From: Acidobacteriota bacterium
GTDB taxonomy: Bacteria; Acidobacteriota; Blastocatellia; Pyrinomonadales; Pyrinomonadaceae
Length of the DNA: 47,275 nt
Direction: 5' to 3'
Assembly: GCA_020200135.1 (NCBI GenBank)
Contig: JAIVJI010000092.1
Span: 1-47,275, forward strand
Part shown: in pieces, positions 18,365-26,014 of the stretch
Position numbering within the stretch: position 1 is the first letter of the stretch
How the letters are laid out: the number at the start of each line of letters is the position of its first letter
Position numbers and translations under genes: made by a program
The notes under the pieces: model-generated
What the model saw: only the letters and a program-made list of their open reading frames with translations
Told to the model about the DNA's origin: nothing
Database searches by the model: none

Positions 18365-18949
18365 ATGGGAGAGTTCAGCAAATTGCTGCTGCACGAAGAC
18401 CGCAAGGAGCTGTTCGACTATCTTTTTGCCCTCGCCTTGAACGCGGTCTTCCTCGCGCTCGCCGCGCTGCTGCTCTGGCCCGCGGGTAAGACGGCGACAG
18501 CCGTCAGCCTGGGCAGGGGCTTCTGGGCCTTCTGGACGGCCGTAATCTTGACGACCATGGTGGTGGCCCTGGTTTATCGCCTCTTCCGCATTGACCTGGA
18601 CTCGCACGCGGACGCTTACATCATCCTGGGGCTCGCGGTCAGCGGCGTCCTACAGGCTGGCTGGTCGGCCTTCGCCGCGCTGGCCGCCCGCGACTCGGCG
18701 GCGGGCGCGCCGCTCTGGCTCGCGGCGGTTCTATACTTCGTCGGGCTCCTCTCGTGCTGGGTGGCTTTCAACATCGTGGCCGCCTATTACACGGGGAGCA
18801 TTTACCGGATGACCAACCTGATAATCGCGGCCGTCAGCTTCGCCCTCTTCTGCGCGTGGCCGGCGGCCGGGCGCGTGCTCTTCGGATGGTTCTTCGACTT
18901 CTACGCACGGTTCCTTGACCCTTACGGCTGGTTCTCGGCCCTCCCCTGA
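18365..18949 (+). CDS. Hypothetical membrane protein
   Basis: A 194-residue protein starting MGEFSKLLLHEDRKELFDYLFAL at ATG 18365. Five predicted membrane helices alternate with short loops (for example NAVFLALAALLLWP, FWTAVILTTMVVALVYRLF, LWLAAVLYFVGLLSCWVAFNIV). No known family is recognised. Close spacing to the ABC subunit B stop (14 bp) and to the next gene (23 bp) indicates an operon. Confidence 0.75.
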   Translation: MGEFSKLLLHEDRKELFDYLFALALNAVFLALAALLLWPAGKTATAVSLGRGFWAFWTAVILTTMVVALVYRLFRIDLDSHADAYIILGLAVSGVLQAGWSAFAALAARDSAAGAPLWLAAVLYFVGLLSCWVAFNIVAAYYTGSIYRMTNLIIAAVSFALFCAWPAAGRVLFGWFFDFYARFLDPYGWFSALP

Positions 18950-18972
18950 GCGCGCGGCCCCTGGGAAAACTT

Positions 18973-19899
18973 ATGAGCAACGCGGAATCAAACAACGGCG
19001 GCGGCACCTGGCCGAGCCTGCCTTACGAGGAGTGGCGCGAGACCCTCGCGACGCTGCACATGTGGACGCAGGTCGTCGGCAAGGTGCGGCTCGCGCTGGC
19101 GCCGCACGTCAACCACTGGTGGCAGGTGCCGCTCTACGTCACGCCGAGGGGGCTGACGACTTCGCCGGTGCCGTACAGGTCGAGCACGTTCCAGGTGGAC
19201 TTCGACTTCGTAGACCACAGGCTCCGCGTCGCAACCAGCCTCGGCGACACGGTCGAGCTCAAGCTCGAGCCGCGCACGGTCGCCGACTTCTACGAAGAAT
19301 TCATGTCGGACCTGCACGTGCTCGGGCTCGACGACGTGGAAATCTGGACGACGCCGGTCGAGGTCGAAAACCCAATCCCCTTCGAGCGCGACGACACGCA
19401 CAGGTCTTACGACGCGGAGTACGTCGAGCGGTTCCGGCGCGCGCTCGTGCAGGCCGACCAGGTCTTACAGCAGTTCCGCTCGGGCTTCACGGGCAAGTGC
19501 AGCCCCGTCCACTTCTTCTGGGGCAGCTTCGACCTCGCCGTGACGCGCTTCTCGGGGCGGCGCGCGCCCGAGCACCCCGGCGCGCCCGGCGTCGCCGACT
19601 CGGTCACGCGCGAGGCCTACTCGCACGAGGTCTCCAGCGCGGGCTTCTGGCCCGGCGGCCCGGCGCTGCCCGAGCCCATCTTCTACTCCTACGCCTACCC
19701 CGAGCCGACGGGCTTCAAAGACGCGCGCGTCCGGCCCGGGGGCGTCTACTACAACAAGGACTTCAAGGAGTTCGCCCTCCCCTACGAGGCCGCGCGCCGC
19801 GCCGCCGGCCCTTACACGGACGTGCTGTACTTTCTGCAAGACACCTACGAGGCGGCCGCCGACCTCGGCAACTGGGACCGCGCCGCGCTCGAACGCTGA
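18973..19899 (+). CDS. DUF5996 family protein
   Basis: A 308-residue soluble protein whose start, WPSLPYEEWRETLATLHMWTQVVGKVRLALAP, and internal phrases (NHWWQVPLYVTPRGLTTSP, KCSPVHFFWGSFDLAVTRFSGR, EAYSHEVSSAGFWPGG) are hallmarks of DUF5996. The biochemical role is unknown. Conserved His, Cys and Trp residues suggest a binding pocket, but no established enzyme motif is present. ATG 18973 gives MSNAESNNG. It is the last gene of the plus-strand exporter group and ends at a strong hairpin. Confidence 0.85.
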   Translation: MSNAESNNGGGTWPSLPYEEWRETLATLHMWTQVVGKVRLALAPHVNHWWQVPLYVTPRGLTTSPVPYRSSTFQVDFDFVDHRLRVATSLGDTVELKLEPRTVADFYEEFMSDLHVLGLDDVEIWTTPVEVENPIPFERDDTHRSYDAEYVERFRRALVQADQVLQQFRSGFTGKCSPVHFFWGSFDLAVTRFSGRRAPEHPGAPGVADSVTREAYSHEVSSAGFWPGGPALPEPIFYSYAYPEPTGFKDARVRPGGVYYNKDFKEFALPYEAARRAAGPYTDVLYFLQDTYEAAADLGNWDRAALER

Positions 19900-19941
19900 C
19901 GAGCGCGCGGACGGTCGGCGGACTCACGTCGAATAAACTTC

Positions 19942-19975
19942 GAGGGCGCGGAGAGCATCAACTCTCCGCGCCCTC
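19942..19975. terminator. Hairpin between convergent genes
   Basis: GAGGGCGCGGAGAG (19942-19955) and CTCTCCGCGCCCTC (19962-19975) form a perfect 14-bp stem with a six-base loop. There is no T-run on either side. It lies between the converging genes ending at 19899 and 20021, so it probably serves as a bidirectional end signal. Confidence 0.65.
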
Positions 19976-20020
19976 TGTGTCTGCGGCGAACTCCGCGTAA
20001 ATGTTTCGGCTCGCGCTTCG

Positions 20021-21382
20021 CTACTGCCGCGACGCGCCCGCGGCGGGCTGCTGCGGGGCCGGCTGCGCGCCGTCGCTGCCCCGGTTCTTGAACTGCACGA
20101 GGCTTTCGACCGAGGAGTAGATCTGCAAGTACATCTGCGTCTCGCGCGGGATGAGCGTGCGCCAGCCGCCGCCGCCGCGCCGCAGGTAGAGCGGCAGGCG
20201 CGCCGGGTTCGAGTTGTAGCCGGCGGCCATCAGCTCGGCGCGCGTCGCGGACCTGTTCGCCAGCGCGTCGAGCACCTCCTGGTTGAGCGCCAGGTCGTTC
20301 CACGTGTCCTGCATGTAGAGCAGCATCGCTTCGAGCGCGTTGCCGTGGTTGCGCATCCCGACGACGAAGTCCGGGTTGAGGCCGACGGCCGGGTGCATCC
20401 GCCGCACCATCTGGTAGGTCGGCGGGATCATCTGCACCATCCCGCCCGCGCCGGCCGAGCTGACCGAGTAGCGGTAGGTGTCCAGCTCGTTCAGCGAGTA
20501 GAGCGCGTAGACCTCTTCGTAAACCCTCTTGCGGTCTTCGCGCCGGAAGCGGTCGTGGTCGACGTGCTCGACGAGGCAGAGCCGCTCGGCGATGTCCACG
20601 GTCTCGGGCGAGACGGTCTTGCCCTTGGCCCTGAGCCGCTGCGCCGCGAGGTCGAGCATGTTGCGGACGTAAGCCTGCCCGTGCTTCGTGACCTCTGGCG
20701 AGAGCAGCGCCGGGTGCGCCGACGTGTAGTAGGCCATCTCGCGGAAGCGCCCGAACTTCTCGATGGGGTACTCGACGACGAGCGGCGTCAACTGCTTGCC
20801 CGTGGCGGCCTCAGAGATGACGACAGCCGTGTTGACGTAGTTGGGCCGGACGACCTGGAAGCGCACGTTCAGGCCCTGCGACGTGCTCAGTACCACGTCG
20901 GTGCCGCGCGTGAGAAAAGTCTCCTTCGGCAGGCTCAGCGTGTGAATCTTGGACGAGTCGGGGTCGAGCGCCGCGAGGGTGACGAAGGCAGTGTTGGGCG
21001 TCGAGGACGTGAGCGTCAGACGCGACTTCAGAAGGCGCTGCGCCTCGGCCACCCGCTCGCGGAACTTGTTGAGCGACGGCGGGTGCGCGGGCCGCAATGG
21101 GACGGACGGCACCGTGAACTGCGGCGCCGTCGTCTGTGTCACGGGCGTCTGCGTCGCGGGCGTCTGTGGCGCGGCCGTCCGCGGCGCGGGCGTCGCACCC
21201 GTCTGCGGCGAAGGCGTGGCCGCGGGCGTCGTTGGAGTCGCCGTCTGGCCCTGCTGCGCGACGTTGACGACGCGCGGGCGGGTGAAGACGGGCGACGGCA
21301 CGGCCGTCTGCGCGAACGCGGCGTGCGCGGGCACAAACACGACGGCCGTCAAACTCAGGAGCAGAAAAGAGCGGTTGTTCAT
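20021..21382 (-). CDS. Secreted SLT-like lytic transglycosylase
   Basis: A 453-residue exported protein: signal peptide (residues 1-~24, ending AFAQ), Pro/Thr-rich linker (~45-98), a middle domain, and a C-terminal lysozyme-like domain. In the latter, E299 precedes the AGAGGMVQMIPPTYQMV motif by the same 12 residues that separate the catalytic Glu from the corresponding Gly in Slt70-type enzymes. Downstream are GYNSNPARLPLYL (the AYNAGP-like motif) and IPRETQMYLQIY. It should cleave peptidoglycan in the periplasm. The middle domain (~100-270) is not recognised. Catalytic activity is inferred from motif spacing. Confidence 0.75.
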   Translation of the reverse strand: MNNRSFLLLSLTAVVFVPAHAAFAQTAVPSPVFTRPRVVNVAQQGQTATPTTPAATPSPQTGATPAPRTAAPQTPATQTPVTQTTAPQFTVPSVPLRPAHPPSLNKFRERVAEAQRLLKSRLTLTSSTPNTAFVTLAALDPDSSKIHTLSLPKETFLTRGTDVVLSTSQGLNVRFQVVRPNYVNTAVVISEAATGKQLTPLVVEYPIEKFGRFREMAYYTSAHPALLSPEVTKHGQAYVRNMLDLAAQRLRAKGKTVSPETVDIAERLCLVEHVDHDRFRREDRKRVYEEVYALYSLNELDTYRYSVSSAGAGGMVQMIPPTYQMVRRMHPAVGLNPDFVVGMRNHGNALEAMLLYMQDTWNDLALNQEVLDALANRSATRAELMAAGYNSNPARLPLYLRRGGGGWRTLIPRETQMYLQIYSSVESLVQFKNRGSDGAQPAPQQPAAGASRQ

Positions 21383-21532
21383 CTTCTAAACTTCAGGGCT
21401 GAAAGGTTCGTCCGCGCTGGGGGGCGGCTCTGGCTGCCTTAAGATTCTCGTGGAGCGGGCGAGGTTGTCAATACCACTTTCGCCGTTCGCGTCAAATTGG
21501 CAGCCGTGGACGGTAACCAGCCACGCGCCGAT

Positions 21533-22963
21533 TTAAAACTCGCGCAGCCCCCCGGCCATCGCGCCGGCGGCCGAGGCGGCGAGGTCGCGGAGCGCGCCCC
21601 CGCGCTGCGTCAGACGGAAGCGCGCCGCGAGCGCGTGGCCGACGTTGAAGCCCGCGTCCGCGTCCAACTCGTAAAGCTCGCGCGTGAGCGCCTCCTCCGA
21701 GACGCGCTCGACCAACTGCCGCAGCTCGTCCGCCGCGTGCTCCAGCCCCTCGACGAAGACGACTTCCGCCTCGGCCCCGCCTCGCGCGCGACGCCGCGCG
21801 TGCTCGCGCAGGCGCGCGCGCGCCTCGTCCTGCACCTTCCCCGAGGCGACGACCACCGTCCGGGTCGCGTGTGCCTCCGTCTCGCCCTCGATGGCGCGGC
21901 GGGCGTGCGCGGCCGTGAAGTCTCCGTCGCGCAGCACGAAGAGGAAGGGCTCGCCGCCAATCGACGCCAGGACCTGTGCCGCCCCGTCGTCGGCCGTAGG
22001 CAGCGGCGCCGTCTGATTCTCCGGCACGCCGAGCCCGCCGAGGATGGAGCGCAGAGTGTTCACAAGCCACGCGCCGTCCTTCAACATCGACGTGGCGAGC
22101 GGCGTCGGCGTCACAAGCTCCTCGGCGCGCTCGTCCGCCACGGCCGACCCGCACTCGCTGCACACGGCGTTGCTCGCGGTGACGATGGACAGCGCCTCGG
22201 CCGAAGGGAGCCGGAAGAGCGAGCGGCCGTCCTTGCGACAACTGACCTGCACCTCGCGGCGCACAAGCCCCGCGCCCGCCAGCCTCGCCACCAGAGCCTC
22301 CTGCTCCGGCCCGCGCCCGCCGGCGAACAGCTCGGCCGCGCGCCCGTCTTCGTGCGCCTCCCTCAGCCTTTGGAGGAAGCCGCGCGCGCCAGCGTCGTCG
22401 AGAATCTCGACGGCCCGCGCCCGCTCCGCCGCGCCCGAGACGCGCTGAGACGTGGCGTCCGCGTCGGCCGCCGTATGTCGAACAGCCCCCCGCGTCTCGC
22501 GAGCGCGCCACGCGATGCCGGCGGGCGCGTCCGACTCGCCGCCCTCCCTCGCGCCCCCGCCCAGGGACTCCCGCGCGGCCTCCTCGAACGCCTCGGAGAC
22601 GTTTCGGCAGAAGGCTTCGAGCTTCTCGTCGGGCGCGTCCGTCCCCGCGTCGTAGACTATCCCTGCGCGCAAGCCCGTCCCGCCGCCGTAGCCGTCGCCG
22701 AAGAGGAGGAAGTGCGCGAAATCCTCGAAGCAGAAGATGTCGCCGCGCACGTATGGCTCCTCGCCCTCCGCCTCCGAACGTTGCTCCAGAAGGCGCTCAA
22801 GCTCGCGCGCGCGCTCGGCGCCGGTGGCCGCCTGCTCGAAAAGGTGGAGCCGCGCGGCGCGTATCAGCGGCGACAACCCGCGCCCCCGCAGGGCTTCGAG
22901 CAGGGGCGTGCGGAGACGCCTTTCCACGTCCATATCGGCGATGCGGCTTTCGACAAAAAGCAT
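21533..22963 (-). CDS. Unknown protein, possible nuclease-like or release-factor-like fold
   Basis: A 476-residue, acidic, soluble protein beginning MLFVESRIADMDVERR, with AAGGAGA eight bases before the ATG. I do not recognise it. Residues ~200-270 look like a winged-helix segment (EQEALVARLAGAGLVRREVQVSC). A lone CSEC pair lies near 273-276. Residues ~325-430 alternate strands and helices (PFLFVLRDGDF, ATRTVVVASGKV, AEVVFVEGLEHAADEL), somewhat like a restriction-endonuclease or ribosomal-release-type alpha/beta domain. No complete catalytic motif is visible. It is monocistronic on the minus strand, flanked by cell-wall enzyme genes. Confidence 0.6.
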   Translation of the reverse strand: MLFVESRIADMDVERRLRTPLLEALRGRGLSPLIRAARLHLFEQAATGAERARELERLLEQRSEAEGEEPYVRGDIFCFEDFAHFLLFGDGYGGGTGLRAGIVYDAGTDAPDEKLEAFCRNVSEAFEEAARESLGGGAREGGESDAPAGIAWRARETRGAVRHTAADADATSQRVSGAAERARAVEILDDAGARGFLQRLREAHEDGRAAELFAGGRGPEQEALVARLAGAGLVRREVQVSCRKDGRSLFRLPSAEALSIVTASNAVCSECGSAVADERAEELVTPTPLATSMLKDGAWLVNTLRSILGGLGVPENQTAPLPTADDGAAQVLASIGGEPFLFVLRDGDFTAAHARRAIEGETEAHATRTVVVASGKVQDEARARLREHARRRARGGAEAEVVFVEGLEHAADELRQLVERVSEEALTRELYELDADAGFNVGHALAARFRLTQRGGALRDLAASAAGAMAGGLREF

Positions 22964-23298
22964 AAAAGCGGTCTCCTTATTTGGCGGCGCATCCTATCAC
23001 GCCGCGTCCGGAAATTTCTACGGGAAAAGAGTTTATGTGAGTTAGGTCACCGCACGCCGTACCGAACCCGTCCCTGCCACTTCAAGATGAATGATGTCAC
23101 GTCCCCTTTCCGGCCAATATTGACGTGCGCTTAGCTGCGCTGTCACGAAACAGTCACATTGCCGCTTGTGGCGTCTGTATCTGTTGTGTAGGATGAATTT
23201 CAGGCGTTTGAGCCGCCGAAGCGCTCACGCTTCCACCTCAAGCAAAGCAATACCCCAAGGCAATTCATAGACTTTGGCAGAGGAGACCGTTCCCCTAG
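22964..23298 (+). other. 335-bp gene-free leader upstream of NlpC/P60 gene
   Basis: No gene is seen. The region is less GC-rich than its surroundings. It contains GAAGCG-CTCA-CGCTTC (perfect 6-bp hairpin near 23219-23234), and the segment up to the start codon has several short complementary blocks (CCTC/GAGG, CCAA/TTGG). A structured 5' leader is possible. NlpC/P60 genes are often preceded by c-di-AMP riboswitches, but I could not match the conserved ydaO core here. Confidence 0.3.
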
Positions 23299-23946
23299 AT
23301 GTCTTTTTGCAGACTTTTCCCCCGGCCGCTCGCGGTCTGCTTCGCCCTGACCCTTCTGGCCGCCTCCGCGCAGGCGCAGGAGAGCGCCACGCGCCCGCGC
23401 CAGGCCACCGCCATCACAACGACCACCACCGCCAGCGAAGTTGACGGACGCTCAAAGCTCGAGAACGACCTCGTCGTGGTTTCGACCGCGGAGGAGGTTG
23501 AGGCCGAGCCGGAGTACGAAATCCCGCGTTTCGGCGCGGGGCCGGCGGGGCTCGGGCAGCTTGAGCGGACGATGCTGTCGGCGATCGAGCAGCGGTTAGG
23601 GACGCCCTACCGGCTGGGCACGGAGGGGCCGACGCGCTACGACTGTTCGGGTTTCGTGTGGAGCGTCTTTCAGCAGGCGGGTGTGAGCTTCGAGCGCACC
23701 AACGTACGTAACTTCTGGCACTCGTTCGCGCCGCCGGCCGAGGAGGAGAAGTTCAAGTTCGGGACGCTGGTCTTCTTCAACAACCTCGGGCACGTCGGCA
23801 TCGTCGCCGACGAGCACGGCTTCTACCACGCCTCGACGAGCAAGGGCGTTGTCTACTCGCGCTTCGACGACTACTGGACCAAGCGCATCAACGGCTTCCG
23901 CCGCGTGCCGCTCGCGACCTCGTTCGTCGCCTCCGCCGGCAGGTAA
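23299..23946 (+). CDS. Secreted NlpC/P60 endopeptidase
   Basis: A 215-residue exported cell-wall hydrolase. The signal peptide covers residues 1-~27 (FALTLLAASAQAQ). A low-complexity Thr-rich linker and an acidic segment precede the NlpC/P60 domain (~88-205). The catalytic triad is visible: C116 in YDCSGFV, H165 in GHVGIVAD and a polar third residue, H177, in YHAST. Such enzymes cleave D-Glu-diaminopimelate bonds of peptidoglycan stem peptides. The gene stands alone between a long leader and a strong terminator. Confidence 0.88.
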   Translation: MSFCRLFPRPLAVCFALTLLAASAQAQESATRPRQATAITTTTTASEVDGRSKLENDLVVVSTAEEVEAEPEYEIPRFGAGPAGLGQLERTMLSAIEQRLGTPYRLGTEGPTRYDCSGFVWSVFQQAGVSFERTNVRNFWHSFAPPAEEEKFKFGTLVFFNNLGHVGIVADEHGFYHASTSKGVVYSRFDDYWTKRINGFRRVPLATSFVASAGR

Positions 23947-23978
23947 TCCTTACAGGCTCACGCCGCTTCCGGGCACGG

Positions 23979-24024
23979 TTCAGGCCGACCCTCCCGATGA
24001 TGGAGGGTCGGCCTGAATGTTTTT
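23979..24024 (+). terminator. Strong intrinsic terminator
   Basis: A perfect 16-bp stem (23979-23994 with 24002-24017; arm sequence TTCAGGCCGACCCTCC), a 7-base loop, and TTTTT at 24020-24024. It ends the NlpC/P60 transcript. Confidence 0.9.
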
Positions 24025-24043
24025 GCCGGTCACCCGGCGGCCG

Positions 24044-24268
24044 TCACTTCCCGCGGAAGCCGACGACGAAGCCGGCGCGCTGGTCGCCCGACTTGGTCTC
24101 GCTGAAGACGATGATGCGCTCGACGGCGACGTAGAACATCTCGTCGTCCTCGTCAACCATGTGCGCCACGCCCTCGTCCACCTTCACGAGCTTGCCGCGC
24201 AGGCTGGTCGTGCCGCCGCAGAACATGTCCAACTTCTTCCCCACCATCTTCGCCAAAAGTTCTCGCAT
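24044..24268 (-). CDS. Small Sm-like-fold protein (MM0924-like, tentative)
   Basis: A 74-residue protein starting MRELLAKMVGKKLDMFCGG. The pattern GGTTSLRGKLVKVDEGVAHMVDEDDEMFYVAVERIIVF is a compact five-strand barrel like Sm/Hfq folds: GKLVKVDEG and YVAVERI correspond to Sm1- and Sm2-like strands. I associate it with the small MM0924-type proteins, from memory. I chose ATG 24268 because GGAGGA lies nine bases upstream; a GTG at 24277 is too close to that site. Possible roles in RNA or protein binding are inference. Confidence 0.6.
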   Translation of the reverse strand: MRELLAKMVGKKLDMFCGGTTSLRGKLVKVDEGVAHMVDEDDEMFYVAVERIIVFSETKSGDQRAGFVVGFRGK

Positions 24269-24285
24269 CTCCCGCACTCCTCCGT

Positions 24286-24313
24286 GGAACGACGAACTGG
24301 GAACGTCGAACTA
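24286..24313. repeat. Heptad array (word GGAACGA/CGAACTG)
   Basis: Four 7-bp units at 24286, 24293, 24300 and 24307 form two copies of a 14-bp unit with two mismatches; all share GAAC. It lies between the small Sm-like gene and the cysteine-cluster gene. Confidence 0.7.
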
Positions 24314-24333
24314 TAACACTTCCGGCTACCTGT

Positions 24334-24828
24334 TCACCGCTCGGCCTTCCCGTTTCGACGTTTCTTTTCCGGCTCCCACTCCCAGATTTTTTCACACTCG
24401 TCGTCCACCTCGGGGCCCTTCTTGACCTCGCGGAAGGTGATCTGGACGAGCGGGACGACGGTGTCGTCCGCCTGCTGGCGGCGCTCGAACTGGAGCACGT
24501 CGTAGTAGGCGCAGCGCGAGCGGTCCGGGTACTCGCGGCAGACGCCCGGCCGCGCGTGGTAGATGGTGCAGCCGCGCTTCTCCTGGTCGAGGAACATGCA
24601 GGTCTCGGGGAAGATCACGTCCTTGACCTTTTTCAGGATGCGCTCCTTCTCCCACGTCGTGGTGTAGCGGCGGCGCGCCGTCTCGAACTTGACGCCGAAG
24701 TGTTTGGCGAGCCGCGTGATGTCCCGCTTGGTCACCTGCACGCGCTCGTAAATTGAGCAACAGTAGGCCGGGCACTTCGTGCAGTCGAAGTAGGTGCGCG
24801 GCTGGTCGTCCTTGATAGTTTTAACCAT
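24334..24828 (-). CDS. YkgJ-family cysteine-cluster protein
   Basis: A 164-residue protein with the cysteine pattern of the YkgJ (zinc- or iron-chelating) family: FDCTKCPAYCCSIYERV near the N-terminus, then CMFLDQEKRGCTIYHARPGVCREYP in the middle. These eight or so Cys residues likely hold an Fe-S cluster or zinc; the molecular role of the family is poorly known. ATG 24828 (MVKTIKDDQPR) has GGGGAG just upstream, better than an earlier in-frame start inside the neighbouring gene. It begins 19 bp after the deoxyhypusine-synthase-like gene and is probably cotranscribed with it. The C-terminus is Lys/Glu-rich. Confidence 0.85.
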   Translation of the reverse strand: MVKTIKDDQPRTYFDCTKCPAYCCSIYERVQVTKRDITRLAKHFGVKFETARRRYTTTWEKERILKKVKDVIFPETCMFLDQEKRGCTIYHARPGVCREYPDRSRCAYYDVLQFERRQQADDTVVPLVQITFREVKKGPEVDDECEKIWEWEPEKKRRNGKAER

Positions 24829-24847
24829 TGGCTCCCCGAAATCGCTC

Positions 24848-25987
24848 TTACCTTCTCTCGGACTTCTCATACTCCGCCAGCAACAAATCCATCAGTTCGA
24901 CGCGCCGGTCGTAGAGCCGCTTCGGCTCGCGCGGCTCGTGGCGCGCCAGCGCGTAGGACGTGATGACGGGCAGCGCGATGGTCGAGTCCACGTAGCAGAC
25001 CACCGCGTCGGGCAGCCGCTCCGGGTCGACCTTGCCCCACGAGACGGCCTCGCCCGGCGTCGCGCCCGACAGTCCGCCCGTGTCGGGGCGCGCGTCGGTG
25101 ATCTGCAAAAAGTAGTCGTGGCCGCGCTCGTCTATCCCGAGCACCTCCTGAATCTGCGGCTCGGTCTGGAGCATGAAGTTTTTGGGGCTCCCGCCGCCGA
25201 GGATGAAGACGGCCGACTTGCCGCCGTGCTTCTTCCCCTTATCCCCTTTGCCGTGGATGGCGCCGCGCTTGGCGGCGAGGACGAGCGAGGCCGTCTCGTT
25301 CACGTCGGCCGACGGGTCGAAGGCGAGCTTGTTTCCCTGTATCGCCTTCGCGGCGACGTTCATCCCGATGGACGAGTCGCCGGGGCTGGAAGTGTAGAGC
25401 GGCACGCCGAACTCGTAGGCGGCGGCGAGGAACGACTTGTTCTCCAGGCCCAGCTTGCGCTCGCGCTCAAGCACGTACTTGCCGCAGAGGTTGTGGAACT
25501 CGGCCGTTGACATCGGCCGCTGGAACTCCTCGCCCTCGATAAGACGCCGGAAGAAGGCGTCGGTGTCGAGGAGCACCGAGTAGTCGAAGAAGATGTCGTA
25601 GATGCGCACGACCTCCTCCTCGCGCAGGGTCACGTCCGAGACGGCCGTGTTCCCCTGGTGGAGCGAGAGCCCGATGCCGAAGTGCGTATCGTGGTAGAGG
25701 TTCGCGCCGGTCGTGATGACCCAGTCGACGAAGCCCGCGCGCATCAGCGGGATGAGCGCCGAAATCCCCAGCCCCGCGGGGGTGAGCGCGCCCGTGATGG
25801 AGAGCCCGACCGTCACGTCCGGCTCCAGCATCTTCCGCGTGAAGAGCTGGCACGCCTCGCGCAGCCGCGCCGCGTTGTAGGCCAGGAACGTCTCGTCAAC
25901 GAGGTCTGCGACCGTCTCGCCGCCCGCTATCGGGCGCGGGTCGATGCGCCGCCCCGAAAGGTACTTGCTGCCCTTCTTCTTCGCCAT
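24848..25987 (-). CDS. Deoxyhypusine synthase-like protein
   Basis: A 379-residue homologue of deoxyhypusine synthase, the NAD-dependent enzyme that transfers the aminobutyl group of spermidine to eIF5A. Bacteria lack eIF5A, and some bacterial homologues instead make homospermidine. NAD-binding segments are visible ([34 protein letters not shown]). The nucleophilic Lys lies in GGGSPKNF (K269), conserved with the family's GGG-x-x-K motif, so catalysis is plausible. A polyamine role is inference. The gene precedes the YkgJ-type gene and follows the CorC gene with a 27-bp gap. Confidence 0.88.
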   Translation of the reverse strand: MAKKKGSKYLSGRRIDPRPIAGGETVADLVDETFLAYNAARLREACQLFTRKMLEPDVTVGLSITGALTPAGLGISALIPLMRAGFVDWVITTGANLYHDTHFGIGLSLHQGNTAVSDVTLREEEVVRIYDIFFDYSVLLDTDAFFRRLIEGEEFQRPMSTAEFHNLCGKYVLERERKLGLENKSFLAAAYEFGVPLYTSSPGDSSIGMNVAAKAIQGNKLAFDPSADVNETASLVLAAKRGAIHGKGDKGKKHGGKSAVFILGGGSPKNFMLQTEPQIQEVLGIDERGHDYFLQITDARPDTGGLSGATPGEAVSWGKVDPERLPDAVVCYVDSTIALPVITSYALARHEPREPKRLYDRRVELMDLLLAEYEKSERR

Positions 25988-26014
25988 TCTCCCCCTGTGA
26001 ACCTTTGTTTGTAC

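Noticed and set aside
22964..23298. c-di-AMP (ydaO) or c-di-GMP riboswitch upstream of the NlpC/P60 gene
   Set aside because: I could not locate the conserved core segments of either class; it is retained only as an unexplained leader.
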